Source: Chloroflexota bacterium (GTDB lineage: Bacteria > Chloroflexota > Dormibacteria > CF-121). From it: 50,973 nucleotides of DNA. A program made the translations under genes and the position numbers. The stretch's first letter is position 1. Each line of letters begins with the position of its first letter. The stretch covers positions 1 to 50,973 of the forward strand of contig VBEN01000009.1 of NCBI GenBank assembly GCA_005881175.1. The letters run 5' to 3'. This document shows, in pieces, positions 9,337 through 18,098 of the stretch. The notes under the pieces were generated by a model. The model was not told the origin of the DNA, did not search any database, and saw nothing but the letters and a program-made list of their open reading frames with translations.

Positions 9337-10610
9337 ACATTCTCATCGTCGGCAGCGGCGCGCGCGAACACGCGCTCACCTGGAAGGCGCTGCAGAGCCC
9401 GCTGACCGATACCGTGTTCTGTGCGCCCGGGAATGCCGCAACGGGGGCAATCGCCATCAACACCGGGCTGCAGGCGACCGACGTCGAGGGCATCGTGCGT
9501 TTTGTGAAGGAGCGCGAGGTTGGCCTGACCGTGCTCGGGCCGGAGGTGGCGGTCGCCGCTGGATTGGCCGACCGACTGAGCACCGCCGGCCGGCTCGTGT
9601 TTGGGCCGACTCGCGCGGCGGGGCGCATCGAGAGCAGCAAGGTGTTCGCCAAATCGCTGATGAACCGGGCCGGCGTGCCGACCCCCGCCTACCGGGTCTT
9701 CGACAATCCGGCGAGCGCCAAGGACTTCGTGCGCGGCGAACGGCGCGCCTTCGTGGTCAAGGCCGATGGGCTGGCCAAAGGTAAGGGCACCCTGGTGGCC
9801 CGCGATGCGGAGGACACGCTGGAATGCATCGACATGCTCATGCTGCGCCGGACCGTCGGTGCCGCCGCGGACCGTATCGTGGTGGAGGAGAAGATCGAGG
9901 GGAGGGAGGTCTCGTTGCTGGCCCTCGTCGATGGCGAACGCATCCTCCCGTTAGCGCCGGCGTGTGACTACAAACGTGCCCTCGACGGCGACAAAGGACC
10001 CAACACGGGTGGCATGGGCGGATACTCGCCCGTCTCGTTCTTCGGGCCAGAGGCCGTCGAAAGGGCCGTAGCCAGCGTCCTGCTGCCCATCGTTCAGGGC
10101 CTGCGAGATGAGGGCACGCCCTATCGCGGCTGCCTCTACGCCGGCTTGATGGTCGGGCCACAAGACATCCAGGCACTCGAATTCAATGCTCGCTTCGGCG
10201 ACCCCGAGGCGCAGGTTGTCTTACCCCGCCTCGAGACCGACCTGATCACGCTGCTCGAGGCGACTGCGGGCGGCGACCTGGCAGGCCTGAGCGCGTCATG
10301 GACGACCAGGTCAAGCGTGGGCGTCGTGCTTGCATCCCGCGGTTATCCCGGAACGTTCACCACCGGCTACCCGATCGAGGGCTTAGGCACGATCGAGCGC
10401 GACGTGGTTGTCTTCCATGCCGGCGCCAGCGCTGATCCATCAGGGTATGTGACGGCGGGGGGCCGGGTGCTCACCCTGGTCGCGCTTGGCGACTCGATGG
10501 CGGAGGCCCGCGACCGGGCCTATCGGAACGTCGATCGCGTTCGCTTTCAGGGGATGACCTATCGTCGCGACCTGGCGCAGCGGGAGGTCGAGGCTCCCGC
10601 GCTGCGGTGA
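9327..10610 (+). CDS. purD: Phosphoribosylamine-glycine ligase (GAR synthetase)
   Basis: Second step of de novo purine synthesis: phosphoribosylamine + glycine + ATP to GAR. The 427-residue ATP-grasp enzyme has the N-terminal '[13 protein letters not shown]' motif, the ATP-grasp region around '[12 protein letters not shown]', and '[15 protein letters not shown]' followed by '[12 protein letters not shown]', the metal/nucleotide-binding signature. Its ATG lies inside the end of guaA, and its stop TGA overlaps the GTG of purE. Length and motifs are those of a full, functional enzyme. Confidence 0.97.
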   Translation: MGINILIVGSGAREHALTWKALQSPLTDTVFCAPGNAATGAIAINTGLQATDVEGIVRFVKEREVGLTVLGPEVAVAAGLADRLSTAGRLVFGPTRAAGRIESSKVFAKSLMNRAGVPTPAYRVFDNPASAKDFVRGERRAFVVKADGLAKGKGTLVARDAEDTLECIDMLMLRRTVGAAADRIVVEEKIEGREVSLLALVDGERILPLAPACDYKRALDGDKGPNTGGMGGYSPVSFFGPEAVERAVASVLLPIVQGLRDEGTPYRGCLYAGLMVGPQDIQALEFNARFGDPEAQVVLPRLETDLITLLEATAGGDLAGLSASWTTRSSVGVVLASRGYPGTFTTGYPIEGLGTIERDVVVFHAGASADPSGYVTAGGRVLTLVALGDSMAEARDRAYRNVDRVRFQGMTYRRDLAQREVEAPALR

Positions 10611-11080
10611 GCGACGGGCCCCTCGTCGGCATCGTGATGGGCAGTGAGTCGGATCGGCCGACCATGCAGCGCTGCTGCGAGGTGCTCGACGGCTACGGCG
10701 TTTCGTACGAGGTCGTGGTTCGTTCGGCGCACCGTGACCCTGAGGGTTGTCGTGAGTGGGCGACGCAGGCAGAGGGCCGTGGCGTCAAGGTGTTGATCGC
10801 CGCCGCGGGCGGTGCCGCGCACCTGCCTGGCGTGGTCGCGGCCTGGAGCGTGCTTCCGGTCATCGGCGTGCCGATGTCTGCCGGTGCGCTCGGCGGGCTC
10901 GACGCCCTGCTCTCCATGGCGCAGATGCCGGCCGGCATCCCGGTCGCCACCGTCGCGATCGGTGACGCGGGGGCGCGCAACGCCGGTCACCTGGCCGTGG
11001 GCATTCTCGCGCTTGCTGACGCGGGCGCTCGCGAAAAGCTGGTCAAGCGCCGGGAGGCCAACCGGCAGCCGAAGCAGTAG
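10607..11080 (+). CDS. purE: N5-carboxyaminoimidazole ribonucleotide mutase
   Basis: Catalyses CAIR formation in purine synthesis. It is 157 residues long, with the N-terminal '[13 protein letters not shown]', the 'SAHRDP' histidine motif and '[14 protein letters not shown]'. These are class I-like features, and class I enzymes normally work with PurK, which is not encoded in this window. The GTG start overlaps the purD stop (GTGA). It appears to end the guaB3-guaA-purD-purE unit; a 102-base gap follows. Confidence 0.95.
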   Translation: MSDGPLVGIVMGSESDRPTMQRCCEVLDGYGVSYEVVVRSAHRDPEGCREWATQAEGRGVKVLIAAAGGAAHLPGVVAAWSVLPVIGVPMSAGALGGLDALLSMAQMPAGIPVATVAIGDAGARNAGHLAVGILALADAGAREKLVKRREANRQPKQ

Positions 11081-11182
11081 GGGCGCTGGAGCCTTCGACA
11101 ACTTCGCGGGTGTATGGTAAGCCGACGACACCAGGGGGCGCCGAACACCCACGAGCAGACGACCCGTTGAGGAGAAACGTCC

Positions 11183-11707
11183 ATGACCGATCAGCCTGCT
11201 TCACCAGGAACAACATCTACGAAGGTTCGAATCGAGCGAGTTTACCCCGCGTCGGCCAATGAGGTGTGGGATCTCTGGAGTACCAAGGAAGGAATCGAGT
11301 CGTGGTGGGCACCCGACGGCTTCAGGGTCGAGGTCCGGACGCTTGAGCTCCGACCTGGTGGTGAACTGATCTACGCGATGACGGCGACGGCCCCAGAGCA
11401 GGTCGAGTTCATGAACGGCGCCGGGATGCCGCTAACGACAGAGTCGCGGAAGACCTTCACCGAGATCGTCCCGCCAAAGCGGATTGCTTACAAGTCCCTT
11501 GCCGACTTTATTCCCGGTGTTGCGCCATACGAATTTCTCACCGTCGTCGACTTGAATTCGACCGGTGACGGCGTGCGGGTGGTCATGACCGTCGACCCGA
11601 TGCACGACGATGTGTGGACGCAGCGATTGGCAACGGGCCGCGAAAATGAGCTCGCCAACCTGGCGAAGGTGATCGATCGCAAACCATCAGGACGAAGAGG
11701 CCAGTAA
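11183..11707 (+). CDS. SRPBCC (AHSA1-like) domain protein
   Basis: A 174-residue member of the START/SRPBCC superfamily, of the type annotated as 'activator of Hsp90 ATPase homologue 1-like'. The N-terminal 'IERVYPASANEVWDLWSTKEGIESWWAP' and the C-terminal amphipathic helix ('ATGRENELANLAKV') are characteristic. These proteins form a hydrophobic ligand pocket; substrates are mostly unknown. The ATG has a clear GAGGAGA upstream. It is monocistronic as far as can be seen, flanked by gaps of about 100 bases on each side. Confidence 0.8.
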   Translation: MTDQPASPGTTSTKVRIERVYPASANEVWDLWSTKEGIESWWAPDGFRVEVRTLELRPGGELIYAMTATAPEQVEFMNGAGMPLTTESRKTFTEIVPPKRIAYKSLADFIPGVAPYEFLTVVDLNSTGDGVRVVMTVDPMHDDVWTQRLATGRENELANLAKVIDRKPSGRRGQ

Positions 11708-11804
11708 CACTCGCGTAGGTGGCAGGGGCCTTGATGAAGGCGTCGTGGGTCAGATCGGCGGCGGCACCGGCATCGTCCAACTGAGATAGGTGAATTCGGC
11801 GACC

Positions 11805-11817
11805 TAGAATAGCGGCG
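11805..11817 (+). promoter_or_regulatory. Probable -10 element giving a leaderless transcript
   Basis: TAGAAT at 11805-11810 ends six bases before the GTG start at 11817, so transcription should begin on or next to the start codon. There is no Shine-Dalgarno ahead of that GTG, which agrees with leaderless initiation. No convincing -35 is visible. Confidence 0.4.
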
Positions 11818-13619
11818 TGCCCAGGGTCTTGATCACTGAGACCGTGCTGCGCGACGCGCAGCAGAGTCTGGTGCAGGGCCGCCTCAAGCTGCAGCACGTG
11901 CTGCCGATTGCCAAGAACCTCGACGACATCGGCTATCACGCGCTCGATGCCTGGGGTGGCTGGACCTTCGCGGCATCGGTGCGCGCCCTCCAGGAGGATC
12001 CGTGGCAGCGGCTGCGCGCGCTGCGCGGCGCCATCGAGAAAACGCCCCTGCAGATGTTGATCCGCGGTCAGACGCTGATCTCGCAGTCGCATCAGCCCGA
12101 CGACGTGGTACGAGCTTTCATCGAGCAGGCGGTTGAAGACGGCATCCGTGTGATCCGCATGTTCGATCCGCTCAATGACCTGCGCAACCTCGAGGTCCCC
12201 ATCGAGGCGGCCCACAAAGCGGGCGCCCGGGTGATCGGAGCGCTGGTCTACAGTCCGAGCCCGGTCGAGGACGAGCCCTGGCTGGTGCGGTCAGCGAACC
12301 GGTTGAAGGCGCTCGGCGCCGACTGGATCGGCATCGAAGATGTTGCGGGCATCCTGGCGCCGGTCACCGCCCGAACGCTGGTCAGCGCGCTGGTGAGCGG
12401 GACCAGGCTGCCCGTCAGCATCCATTCGCATTCGACGACGGCGCTCGCGCCCATCTCGTATTTCGCCGCCATCGAAGCGGGCGCGACGGGCGTGGATACG
12501 GCGCTCTCGGCGCTCGCCTGGGGCGCGTCGCAGCCGGCCACCGAGACGATGGTGGCAAGTCTGCACGACGGGCCATATGACACCGGCCTCGATCTCACGC
12601 TGATCAGCCAGGCCAGCCGGTACTTCGATGAGATCCATGATGAGTACCTCGAATTCCAGGATCCGATCGCTTTTCGAAACGACGTCTATGTCCTCGAACA
12701 TCAGTTGCCTGCCCCGGTGCTGGCCGTGTTGATCCGCAATCTCCGCGAGCGCAAGGCGATCGATCGCTATGACCGGTTGATGCATGAGCTGGTTCAGGTT
12801 CGCCAGGAGATGGGGTATCCGCCGATGGCGGCGCCCATCAATCGGATCGCGGCCAACCAGGCGCTGGCCAACACCCTCAGCGACAAGCGCTATCAGCACA
12901 TCGATCAGCCGTTTCGCGACTACGTCAAAGGCCTCTATGGGGCTCCGCCCGCGCCGATCGATGCGGACGTGCGCAAGCGCGCGCTCGGCTCGTCGGAGGC
13001 GATCACCATGCGGCCGGCCGACCTGCTCCAACCCGGGCTGGAGCGGGCGCGACGGGAGATGCGCAAGCAGGGGCTGACGCCGAGCGGGGTCGACCAGGTG
13101 CTGACCTATATCTTGTTCCCGGAGGAGGCGCCCGGGATCCTCCGCCCATCGTCGGCCCGCCGGGTCGAGCCGGCCCCGGCCTCCGGCTCGAGCCAGCCGC
13201 CCGAGCCGGCACCGGCCCAAGCGCCTGCGGGAGCTGCTGCGCCGGATCCGCTCGCCTTGCCCGGGCCCGCCGCCCGTGAATTCACGGTCGAGGTCGACGG
13301 TGAGCCCTACCGCGTCAGGATTCTTGCCGATGGTGTGCCCGGCGCGCCTGCCGGTGCGCCTCGCGTCGCGGCTTCGGCGCAACCTGCTGCCAGGCCGGCC
13401 GGCGGTAACGGGGCCATCCAGGCGCCGATGCAAGGTATGGTCGTCAAGGTGAAGGTCGCGCCCGGCGACAAGGTTCGCCTCGGTGACGTGGTGGTCGTTC
13501 TGGAAGCCATGAAAATGCAGAACGACATCGTCGCCACGCTGGGGGGAACGGTCCGGGAGGTCTACGCCAAGGAGGGCGCCATCGTGGCGCCCAACGAAGT
13601 CCTGATGACGATTGGCTAG
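11817..13619 (+). CDS. Divergent biotin-dependent carboxyltransferase with fused biotin carrier domain
   Basis: A 600-residue relative of pyruvate carboxylase subunit B / oxaloacetate decarboxylase alpha. It consists of a carboxyltransferase TIM barrel (about 1-290), a C-terminal helical part (to about 430), an Ala/Pro linker (about 440-530) and a biotinyl domain with the lysine in 'EAMKMQ' near the end. The overall fold signature is clear, but several active-site positions differ from the usual family. The metal-binding lysine motif IKDM[AS]G reads 'IEDVAG'. The HTHDTTG metal site reads 'HSHSTTA'. RDAHQS reads 'RDAQQS'. The 'PGG..[ST]N' loop reads 'PAPVLAV'. It is co-transcribed (8-base overlap) with a biotin carboxylase. 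Acceptor substrate unknown; pyruvate is not assured. Confidence 0.82.
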   Translation: MPRVLITETVLRDAQQSLVQGRLKLQHVLPIAKNLDDIGYHALDAWGGWTFAASVRALQEDPWQRLRALRGAIEKTPLQMLIRGQTLISQSHQPDDVVRAFIEQAVEDGIRVIRMFDPLNDLRNLEVPIEAAHKAGARVIGALVYSPSPVEDEPWLVRSANRLKALGADWIGIEDVAGILAPVTARTLVSALVSGTRLPVSIHSHSTTALAPISYFAAIEAGATGVDTALSALAWGASQPATETMVASLHDGPYDTGLDLTLISQASRYFDEIHDEYLEFQDPIAFRNDVYVLEHQLPAPVLAVLIRNLRERKAIDRYDRLMHELVQVRQEMGYPPMAAPINRIAANQALANTLSDKRYQHIDQPFRDYVKGLYGAPPAPIDADVRKRALGSSEAITMRPADLLQPGLERARREMRKQGLTPSGVDQVLTYILFPEEAPGILRPSSARRVEPAPASGSSQPPEPAPAQAPAGAAAPDPLALPGPAAREFTVEVDGEPYRVRILADGVPGAPAGAPRVAASAQPAARPAGGNGAIQAPMQGMVVKVKVAPGDKVRLGDVVVVLEAMKMQNDIVATLGGTVREVYAKEGAIVAPNEVLMTIG

Positions 13620-15051
13620 CGTCACCAGGGTCCTGGTCGCCAATCGCGGGGAGATCGCGCTTCGCGTGATGCGGACCTGCCGCGAGATGGGGATTTCGAC
13701 GGTCGCCGTGTATGCGGAGCCGGACGCGCGCGCTCCCCATGCGTACTTCGCGGACGAACGCGTGGCCCTGACGGGTCCATCGCCACGGCAGGCCTATCTC
13801 GATATCGATCAGCTGCTCCGGGTCGCGCGGGACAAGGGTGCCGATGCCGTCCATCCCGGCTACGGATTTCTTTCCGAGAATCCCGGCTTCTCGGAGGCCT
13901 GCGCCGACAACGGCCTGACCTTTATCGGGCCGTCCGCGTCCAGCATGCGGGCCATGGGCGACAAAGTCGAGGCACGTCGTCGAATGACCGAGGCGGGCGT
14001 CCCCGTCGTGCCGGGGACCACTGCCCTGCGCGATGAACACGCGGCGGTCAGCGAGGCCGCGCGGATCGGGTACCCGGTGCTGGTCAAAGCCGCCGCTGGT
14101 GGGGGCGGAATCGGAATGCGGGTCGCCCAGCGGGCCGAGGAGCTCCCGGGGGCCTTTGAGGCCTGCCGTCGGGCGGCCCAGGCATCCTTTGCCAGCCCGG
14201 ATGTCTATCTCGAGCGCTACCTTTCGCACCCTCGTCACATCGAGATGCAGGTGCTCGCCGATGGGCACGGCACGACGCTGGCGCTCGGTGAGCGAGAGTG
14301 TTCCATCCAACGGCGGCATCAGAAGCTCCTGGAGGAGACGCCGGCCGTCGGCCTGAGTGATGCGCGCCGGCGTGCCATGGCTGAGGCGGCGATCAAGGCC
14401 GCCGCCGCGGTCGGCTATCAGAACGCCGGGACCGTGGAGTTCATCGTGTCAGGTGAAGACTTTTACTTCCTCGAAATGAATACCCGGCTGCAGGTCGAAC
14501 ACCCGGTCACCGAGTCGGTGCTCGGCATCGACCTGGTGCGCGAGCAGATCCGGATCGCTCGTGGCGAGCGAATCCCGGCGCCGGGCTATCCCGCGCCACG
14601 AGGCCACGCCATCGAATTCCGGATCAACGCCGAGGATCCCCTGCGCAACTTCATGCCCACGCCGCGTCGGATTCAGCGTTACGCGCCGCCGACCGGGCCG
14701 GGCGTTCGGGTCGATAGCGGCATCCGGCCGCACCAGGAGATCTCCCCGCATTTCGATTCGCTGCTGCTCAAGTTGATCGTCTGGGCGGATGATCGGGACG
14801 CCGCCATCGGCCGGGGGCGGCGAGCCTTACAGGAGCTGGTCCTCACGGGGCCGAAGACAACCGTCCCGCTGCATCGAGCCCTGCTCGAGGAGCCCGATTT
14901 CCTCAACGGCCGGATCTCGACGAGCTTCATTCAGGAACACCCCAGCTTGCTACAGAAAACGAAGGAGTTCGATGCCCAGGGGTCGCCGCTCGAGTCGCTC
15001 TATGGCGGCGGTGAGATTGCGGCGGCCATCGCGGCCGCGGTTATCGACTGA
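13612..15051 (+). CDS. accC: Biotin carboxylase subunit (acetyl-CoA/pyruvate carboxylase type)
   Basis: ATP-dependent carboxylation of biotin, using bicarbonate. A 479-residue ATP-grasp enzyme with the N-terminal 'VLVANRGEIALRV', the glycine-rich ATP lid 'AAAGGGGIGMRV', the catalytic signature 'EMNTRLQVEHPVTE' and 'EFRINAEDP'. The start is TTG, overlapping the end of the carboxyltransferase/BCCP gene by 8 bases. The two genes therefore should form one two-subunit carboxylase of the PycA/PycB arrangement. It also could serve another carboxylase in the cell. The symbol reflects the family, not proven partnership. Confidence 0.92.
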   Translation: MASVTRVLVANRGEIALRVMRTCREMGISTVAVYAEPDARAPHAYFADERVALTGPSPRQAYLDIDQLLRVARDKGADAVHPGYGFLSENPGFSEACADNGLTFIGPSASSMRAMGDKVEARRRMTEAGVPVVPGTTALRDEHAAVSEAARIGYPVLVKAAAGGGGIGMRVAQRAEELPGAFEACRRAAQASFASPDVYLERYLSHPRHIEMQVLADGHGTTLALGERECSIQRRHQKLLEETPAVGLSDARRRAMAEAAIKAAAAVGYQNAGTVEFIVSGEDFYFLEMNTRLQVEHPVTESVLGIDLVREQIRIARGERIPAPGYPAPRGHAIEFRINAEDPLRNFMPTPRRIQRYAPPTGPGVRVDSGIRPHQEISPHFDSLLLKLIVWADDRDAAIGRGRRALQELVLTGPKTTVPLHRALLEEPDFLNGRISTSFIQEHPSLLQKTKEFDAQGSPLESLYGGGEIAAAIAAAVID

Positions 15052-17311
15052 TCACCAGCGGGGCGTCGTATTCCTGGGCAAGGGGCATTCCGTTGATGTC
15101 CGTGACCCCGGTGGTCACCACTAGCTGATAGGTGCCCTTCTGCAACCTGACGGTCACGGTTGCCAGGTGCTTGTCGGCATCGAAGGACACACGGGCGGCC
15201 ACCAGCTGGCCGTTGGCATCCTTCACCTGGATGGTGGTACTGGTGACGCTGTCCGGTTTGAGGTCGGCGTCAAAACGGACTCGCACCTGCTGACCCGGTG
15301 GGGCCTGAAGGATTTGCACCGAGACGACCGTCGGACCGTGGCCCAGAGCCATGGTCTCCGAGGCCTTGACGCCGTCGACCAGGTAACGCTGATCCCGCAG
15401 GACCAGGCTGAGCTGCTCTTCGAAGAAGCTGGTCTCAACTCCTGACTTCTTGATGAAGATGCGCACGCCCACCAGGAATTTGTTGGGGTTGGAGCCGGTC
15501 AGCTGCACGGTGACCGGATAGTAGCGGTCGAATTGCGTTCCGGCGGGACTGAACAGCGCGGAAGCACCCCCCTGGTAGGCCGCTCGGCCGGCGTCGTCCA
15601 GTTCGTCCTGCGCGGTGCCGCTGTCACCGCGAATGCGTGCCTGCATGAACTTGTCGACTTCGGCCAGCGCCTGCTTTTCCGCGGCGTCGTTGGCGGACGG
15701 GGCCGAGGTGGCAACCCAGAATGCGTTTCCGCCCGCCTCGTCGCGACGGGTGAAGAGCACCAGGTCTCCGGCCGGTGACCACTGCGGGGCGCTGTATTCC
15801 CGCTGGGGACCAAACTGAGTGGGATTGCTGCCGTCCCGATTGATCAGCATCAAGACCGATGACATGCTGTTCCCTCCGGCGGGCCTGGCCGCGAACAGGA
15901 GCGAGGTCGCGTCGGGCGCCCAGTTCAGATCGGACCAGGTCTGTCCGTTGGCGCTGCTGGCAATCTTGGACGTCTTTCCTTCCGTCAGCACGTACAGATC
16001 CGTGCCATTCTCGCGCTGGATCGTAAAGGCGAGGTCCCCTTTGGCCGACCAGTTAAAGCCGGTAGCGCCGTCATGCAGGCGCTGAGTGGCGGCCGGCGTC
16101 AGGTCGAGCACGACGGAGCCCCCGGTTGACTGTACCGCCAGCAGCTGCCCGTTCGGCGATGCCGCCAGGCTGCCATGGTCGACCTTGAGTGCCGGCGTCT
16201 CGAGCGGAGCATGCAGTCCCACGATGCGAAGGGTGCCCCCATCGACATAGGCCAGCCGGTCGGCGCCAATCCAGACCGCCGGTCGATCGGGAACGCCCTC
16301 AACCGTAGCCGCGGTCGAAATCAGGTTCCCCTGCAAGTCACGAACCTCGAGGTTGGCATGGTTGCCTTCCGCCTGGCGCCAGACGCTAAAGAGCCCACCG
16401 GTGGGAGCCGCTGCCGGGAAGTTGCCGCCCGGGGCGACCATCCGGATGGGCGTCCCCATTGTGCTCATCAACCAGACGTCGGTGCTCGCCGCTGGGCCGG
16501 AGCCGCTCGCCGTCGCCGATGCGGTGGGCAGCGATGAGGGCCCCGGTTGGCCGCCCGGGCGGGTGACCAGCAACTGGCCGGCGGGCGTCCACACCGCGCC
16601 CAGGATGTTGACCCTGGCTGAATCCCCGAGGCGGCTGTCGAACCCGTAGGTGACGCCCGCGCTCCGAAACGACGGCGGGACCACCGGCGGGACCGGGGCG
16701 CGGACCGTCGTGAAGTGCACCACGGCGGGCGTGGGGGCCACGGCCGGTTTCGGGGTATTGGGATTGGAGGCGTTGGGCGAGGGCACGGTCGCCTTGGGCT
16801 TGACCGTGACCGTATACGTTGTGTTGGGAGCCAATGGATGGTCGGGGACGATGACCAGCTTTTGGCCGACCCACTGCTGGGTAAACGAGGTCGCCGGCTC
16901 GATCTGGACCTCCACCGCGGCTTGGTCAACGGGCCCACTGAAGGGGATCTCGATCGGCTCACCGGTCGCCACGTTGGTCTTGTTGTTGAGCTTGCTAACG
17001 TCCATGGCCACCAGCGATGAGGTGGTGGGCTGGTTCGCCAGGTAGACCTCGATGCCGAGCACGACGATGAAGCCAGCGGCCACCGCGGCCATCGCCGGCG
17101 CCAGCAGCCGGGGCGTGAAGGTAAATGGAAACCACGATCGCGCGGCTCGCGGAGTGAGGGTGTTCCGGGCCTCGGCCATCAGCTGGGCCCGCAGATGCAG
17201 GCGGAAGTTGGGGTCGAGCGGCGGAGTCGCGGGCCGCGACGCCTTGAGGAGGTCCACTACTTCCTGGTGGGCCGGATCGGTGAAGAGCTCGTCGAGTTCT
17301 TTGTCTTCCAT
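15041..17311 (-). CDS. Membrane-anchored putative anti-sigma protein with Ig-like and beta-propeller domains
   Basis: A 756-residue protein. A cytoplasmic N-terminus of about 65 residues ('DELFTDPAHQEVVDLL' and on) precedes one transmembrane helix at about 69-91. Outside the membrane come an SbsA-like Ig domain with 'PNTTYTVTVKP' (about 100-200), a Pro/Thr linker, a TolB/PD40-type propeller (about 215-540) and C-terminal modules, the last again Ig-like. The ATG overlaps the sigma gene stop as TGATG, so translation is coupled. Position next to an ECF sigma gene, plus topology, suggests a transmembrane anti-sigma with a sensory exterior. No zinc-binding anti-sigma motif is visible, so the role is inferred from context. 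Confidence 0.65.
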   Translation of the reverse strand: MEDKELDELFTDPAHQEVVDLLKASRPATPPLDPNFRLHLRAQLMAEARNTLTPRAARSWFPFTFTPRLLAPAMAAVAAGFIVVLGIEVYLANQPTTSSLVAMDVSKLNNKTNVATGEPIEIPFSGPVDQAAVEVQIEPATSFTQQWVGQKLVIVPDHPLAPNTTYTVTVKPKATVPSPNASNPNTPKPAVAPTPAVVHFTTVRAPVPPVVPPSFRSAGVTYGFDSRLGDSARVNILGAVWTPAGQLLVTRPGGQPGPSSLPTASATASGSGPAASTDVWLMSTMGTPIRMVAPGGNFPAAAPTGGLFSVWRQAEGNHANLEVRDLQGNLISTAATVEGVPDRPAVWIGADRLAYVDGGTLRIVGLHAPLETPALKVDHGSLAASPNGQLLAVQSTGGSVVLDLTPAATQRLHDGATGFNWSAKGDLAFTIQRENGTDLYVLTEGKTSKIASSANGQTWSDLNWAPDATSLLFAARPAGGNSMSSVLMLINRDGSNPTQFGPQREYSAPQWSPAGDLVLFTRRDEAGGNAFWVATSAPSANDAAEKQALAEVDKFMQARIRGDSGTAQDELDDAGRAAYQGGASALFSPAGTQFDRYYPVTVQLTGSNPNKFLVGVRIFIKKSGVETSFFEEQLSLVLRDQRYLVDGVKASETMALGHGPTVVSVQILQAPPGQQVRVRFDADLKPDSVTSTTIQVKDANGQLVAARVSFDADKHLATVTVRLQKGTYQLVVTTGVTDINGMPLAQEYDAPLVISR

Positions 17312-17871
17312 CAAGGCGTCCCCAGCTCGAATTCGGGAGGGAGCTCCCGGCGCAGCCGCTCGACGCCGCGATGGAGCAGCAGCTTGACCGCTCCGGAGCT
17401 CTTGCCCAGGATCTGGGCGATCTCCTCGATCTTCCGGTCTTCACCGAACTTCAGCACCATGGCGGCCCGCTGCTGCTTCGGCAGCTGGTCAATCGCGGAC
17501 CAGACCCGGCGGCTGCGATCGCGCCGCACCACCTCGTCGACCACGGTCGGCTCGGTGCTGGGCAGGCTGGCGCCCTCCTCGAGCTCTACCTCTTTTCCGG
17601 CCGCCCCGCGATAGTGGTCGGCGACCGCGTTCAGCGTGATCTGGTAGAGCCACGACGAGAAGGGGTGGCCGGAGTAGGTGTACCGCTTGATGTTTTTCAG
17701 CGCTTTAAAGAACACCTCCGACGTCACATCCTCTGCCAGCGACTGGTCTCGAACTCGGGAATACGCAAAGCGATAGATCTGCGGGAAATAGCGGTCGTAA
17801 AGCGCCCCGAACGCGTCCGGGTCCAGCTTCGCCCGCTCGACAAGTTCCCGCTCTTCAAATCTTTCCGGCAT
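17311..17871 (-). CDS. ECF-type RNA polymerase sigma factor
   Basis: A 186-residue group 4 sigma factor. Region 2 spans about 20-90 ('FGALYDRYFPQIYRFAYSRV', 'AEDVTSEVFFKALKNI'). Region 4 spans about 125-180 and includes 'LPKQQRAAMVLKFGEDRKIEEIAQIL', the helix-turn-helix that reads the -35 element. There is no region 1 or 3. It is translationally coupled to the large membrane protein downstream, the classic sigma/anti-sigma layout. The ATG is at 17871. Target genes cannot be told from this window; autoregulation from the 225-base divergent gap is likely by analogy. Confidence 0.9.
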   Translation of the reverse strand: MPERFEERELVERAKLDPDAFGALYDRYFPQIYRFAYSRVRDQSLAEDVTSEVFFKALKNIKRYTYSGHPFSSWLYQITLNAVADHYRGAAGKEVELEEGASLPSTEPTVVDEVVRRDRSRRVWSAIDQLPKQQRAAMVLKFGEDRKIEEIAQILGKSSGAVKLLLHRGVERLRRELPPEFELGTP

Positions 17872-18045
17872 CAAGGCACCCCACGGGGCGCCCGCTGCAG
17901 ACTGAACGGGCCACGCCCCCTCTTGGTTACGTGCTCGGCCAATTTACCAGCAACTCCCCGTATAAGAAAAAGTCGCCCGTGGGACGGGAGGTTACGGTCT
18001 GCCGTACGGCCGGCGGCCCGCCGGTTTTGGAGGGGGAATCGCCAG

Positions 18046-18051
18046 TATAAT
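18046..18051 (+). promoter_or_regulatory. Probable -10 box of the purine operon
   Basis: A perfect TATAAT at 18046-18051 lies in the 227-base gap between the divergent sigma gene and purB. No good -35 is found at the right distance. The gap also holds an A-rich Shine-Dalgarno (AAAAGGAGA, 18078-18086) before the TTG of purB. No riboswitch or recognisable PurR site is evident. Confidence 0.5.
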
Positions 18052-18098
18052 CAGCCGGTCACCGACGGCCCGCCACCCAAAAGGAGACCTGCCGCCGT

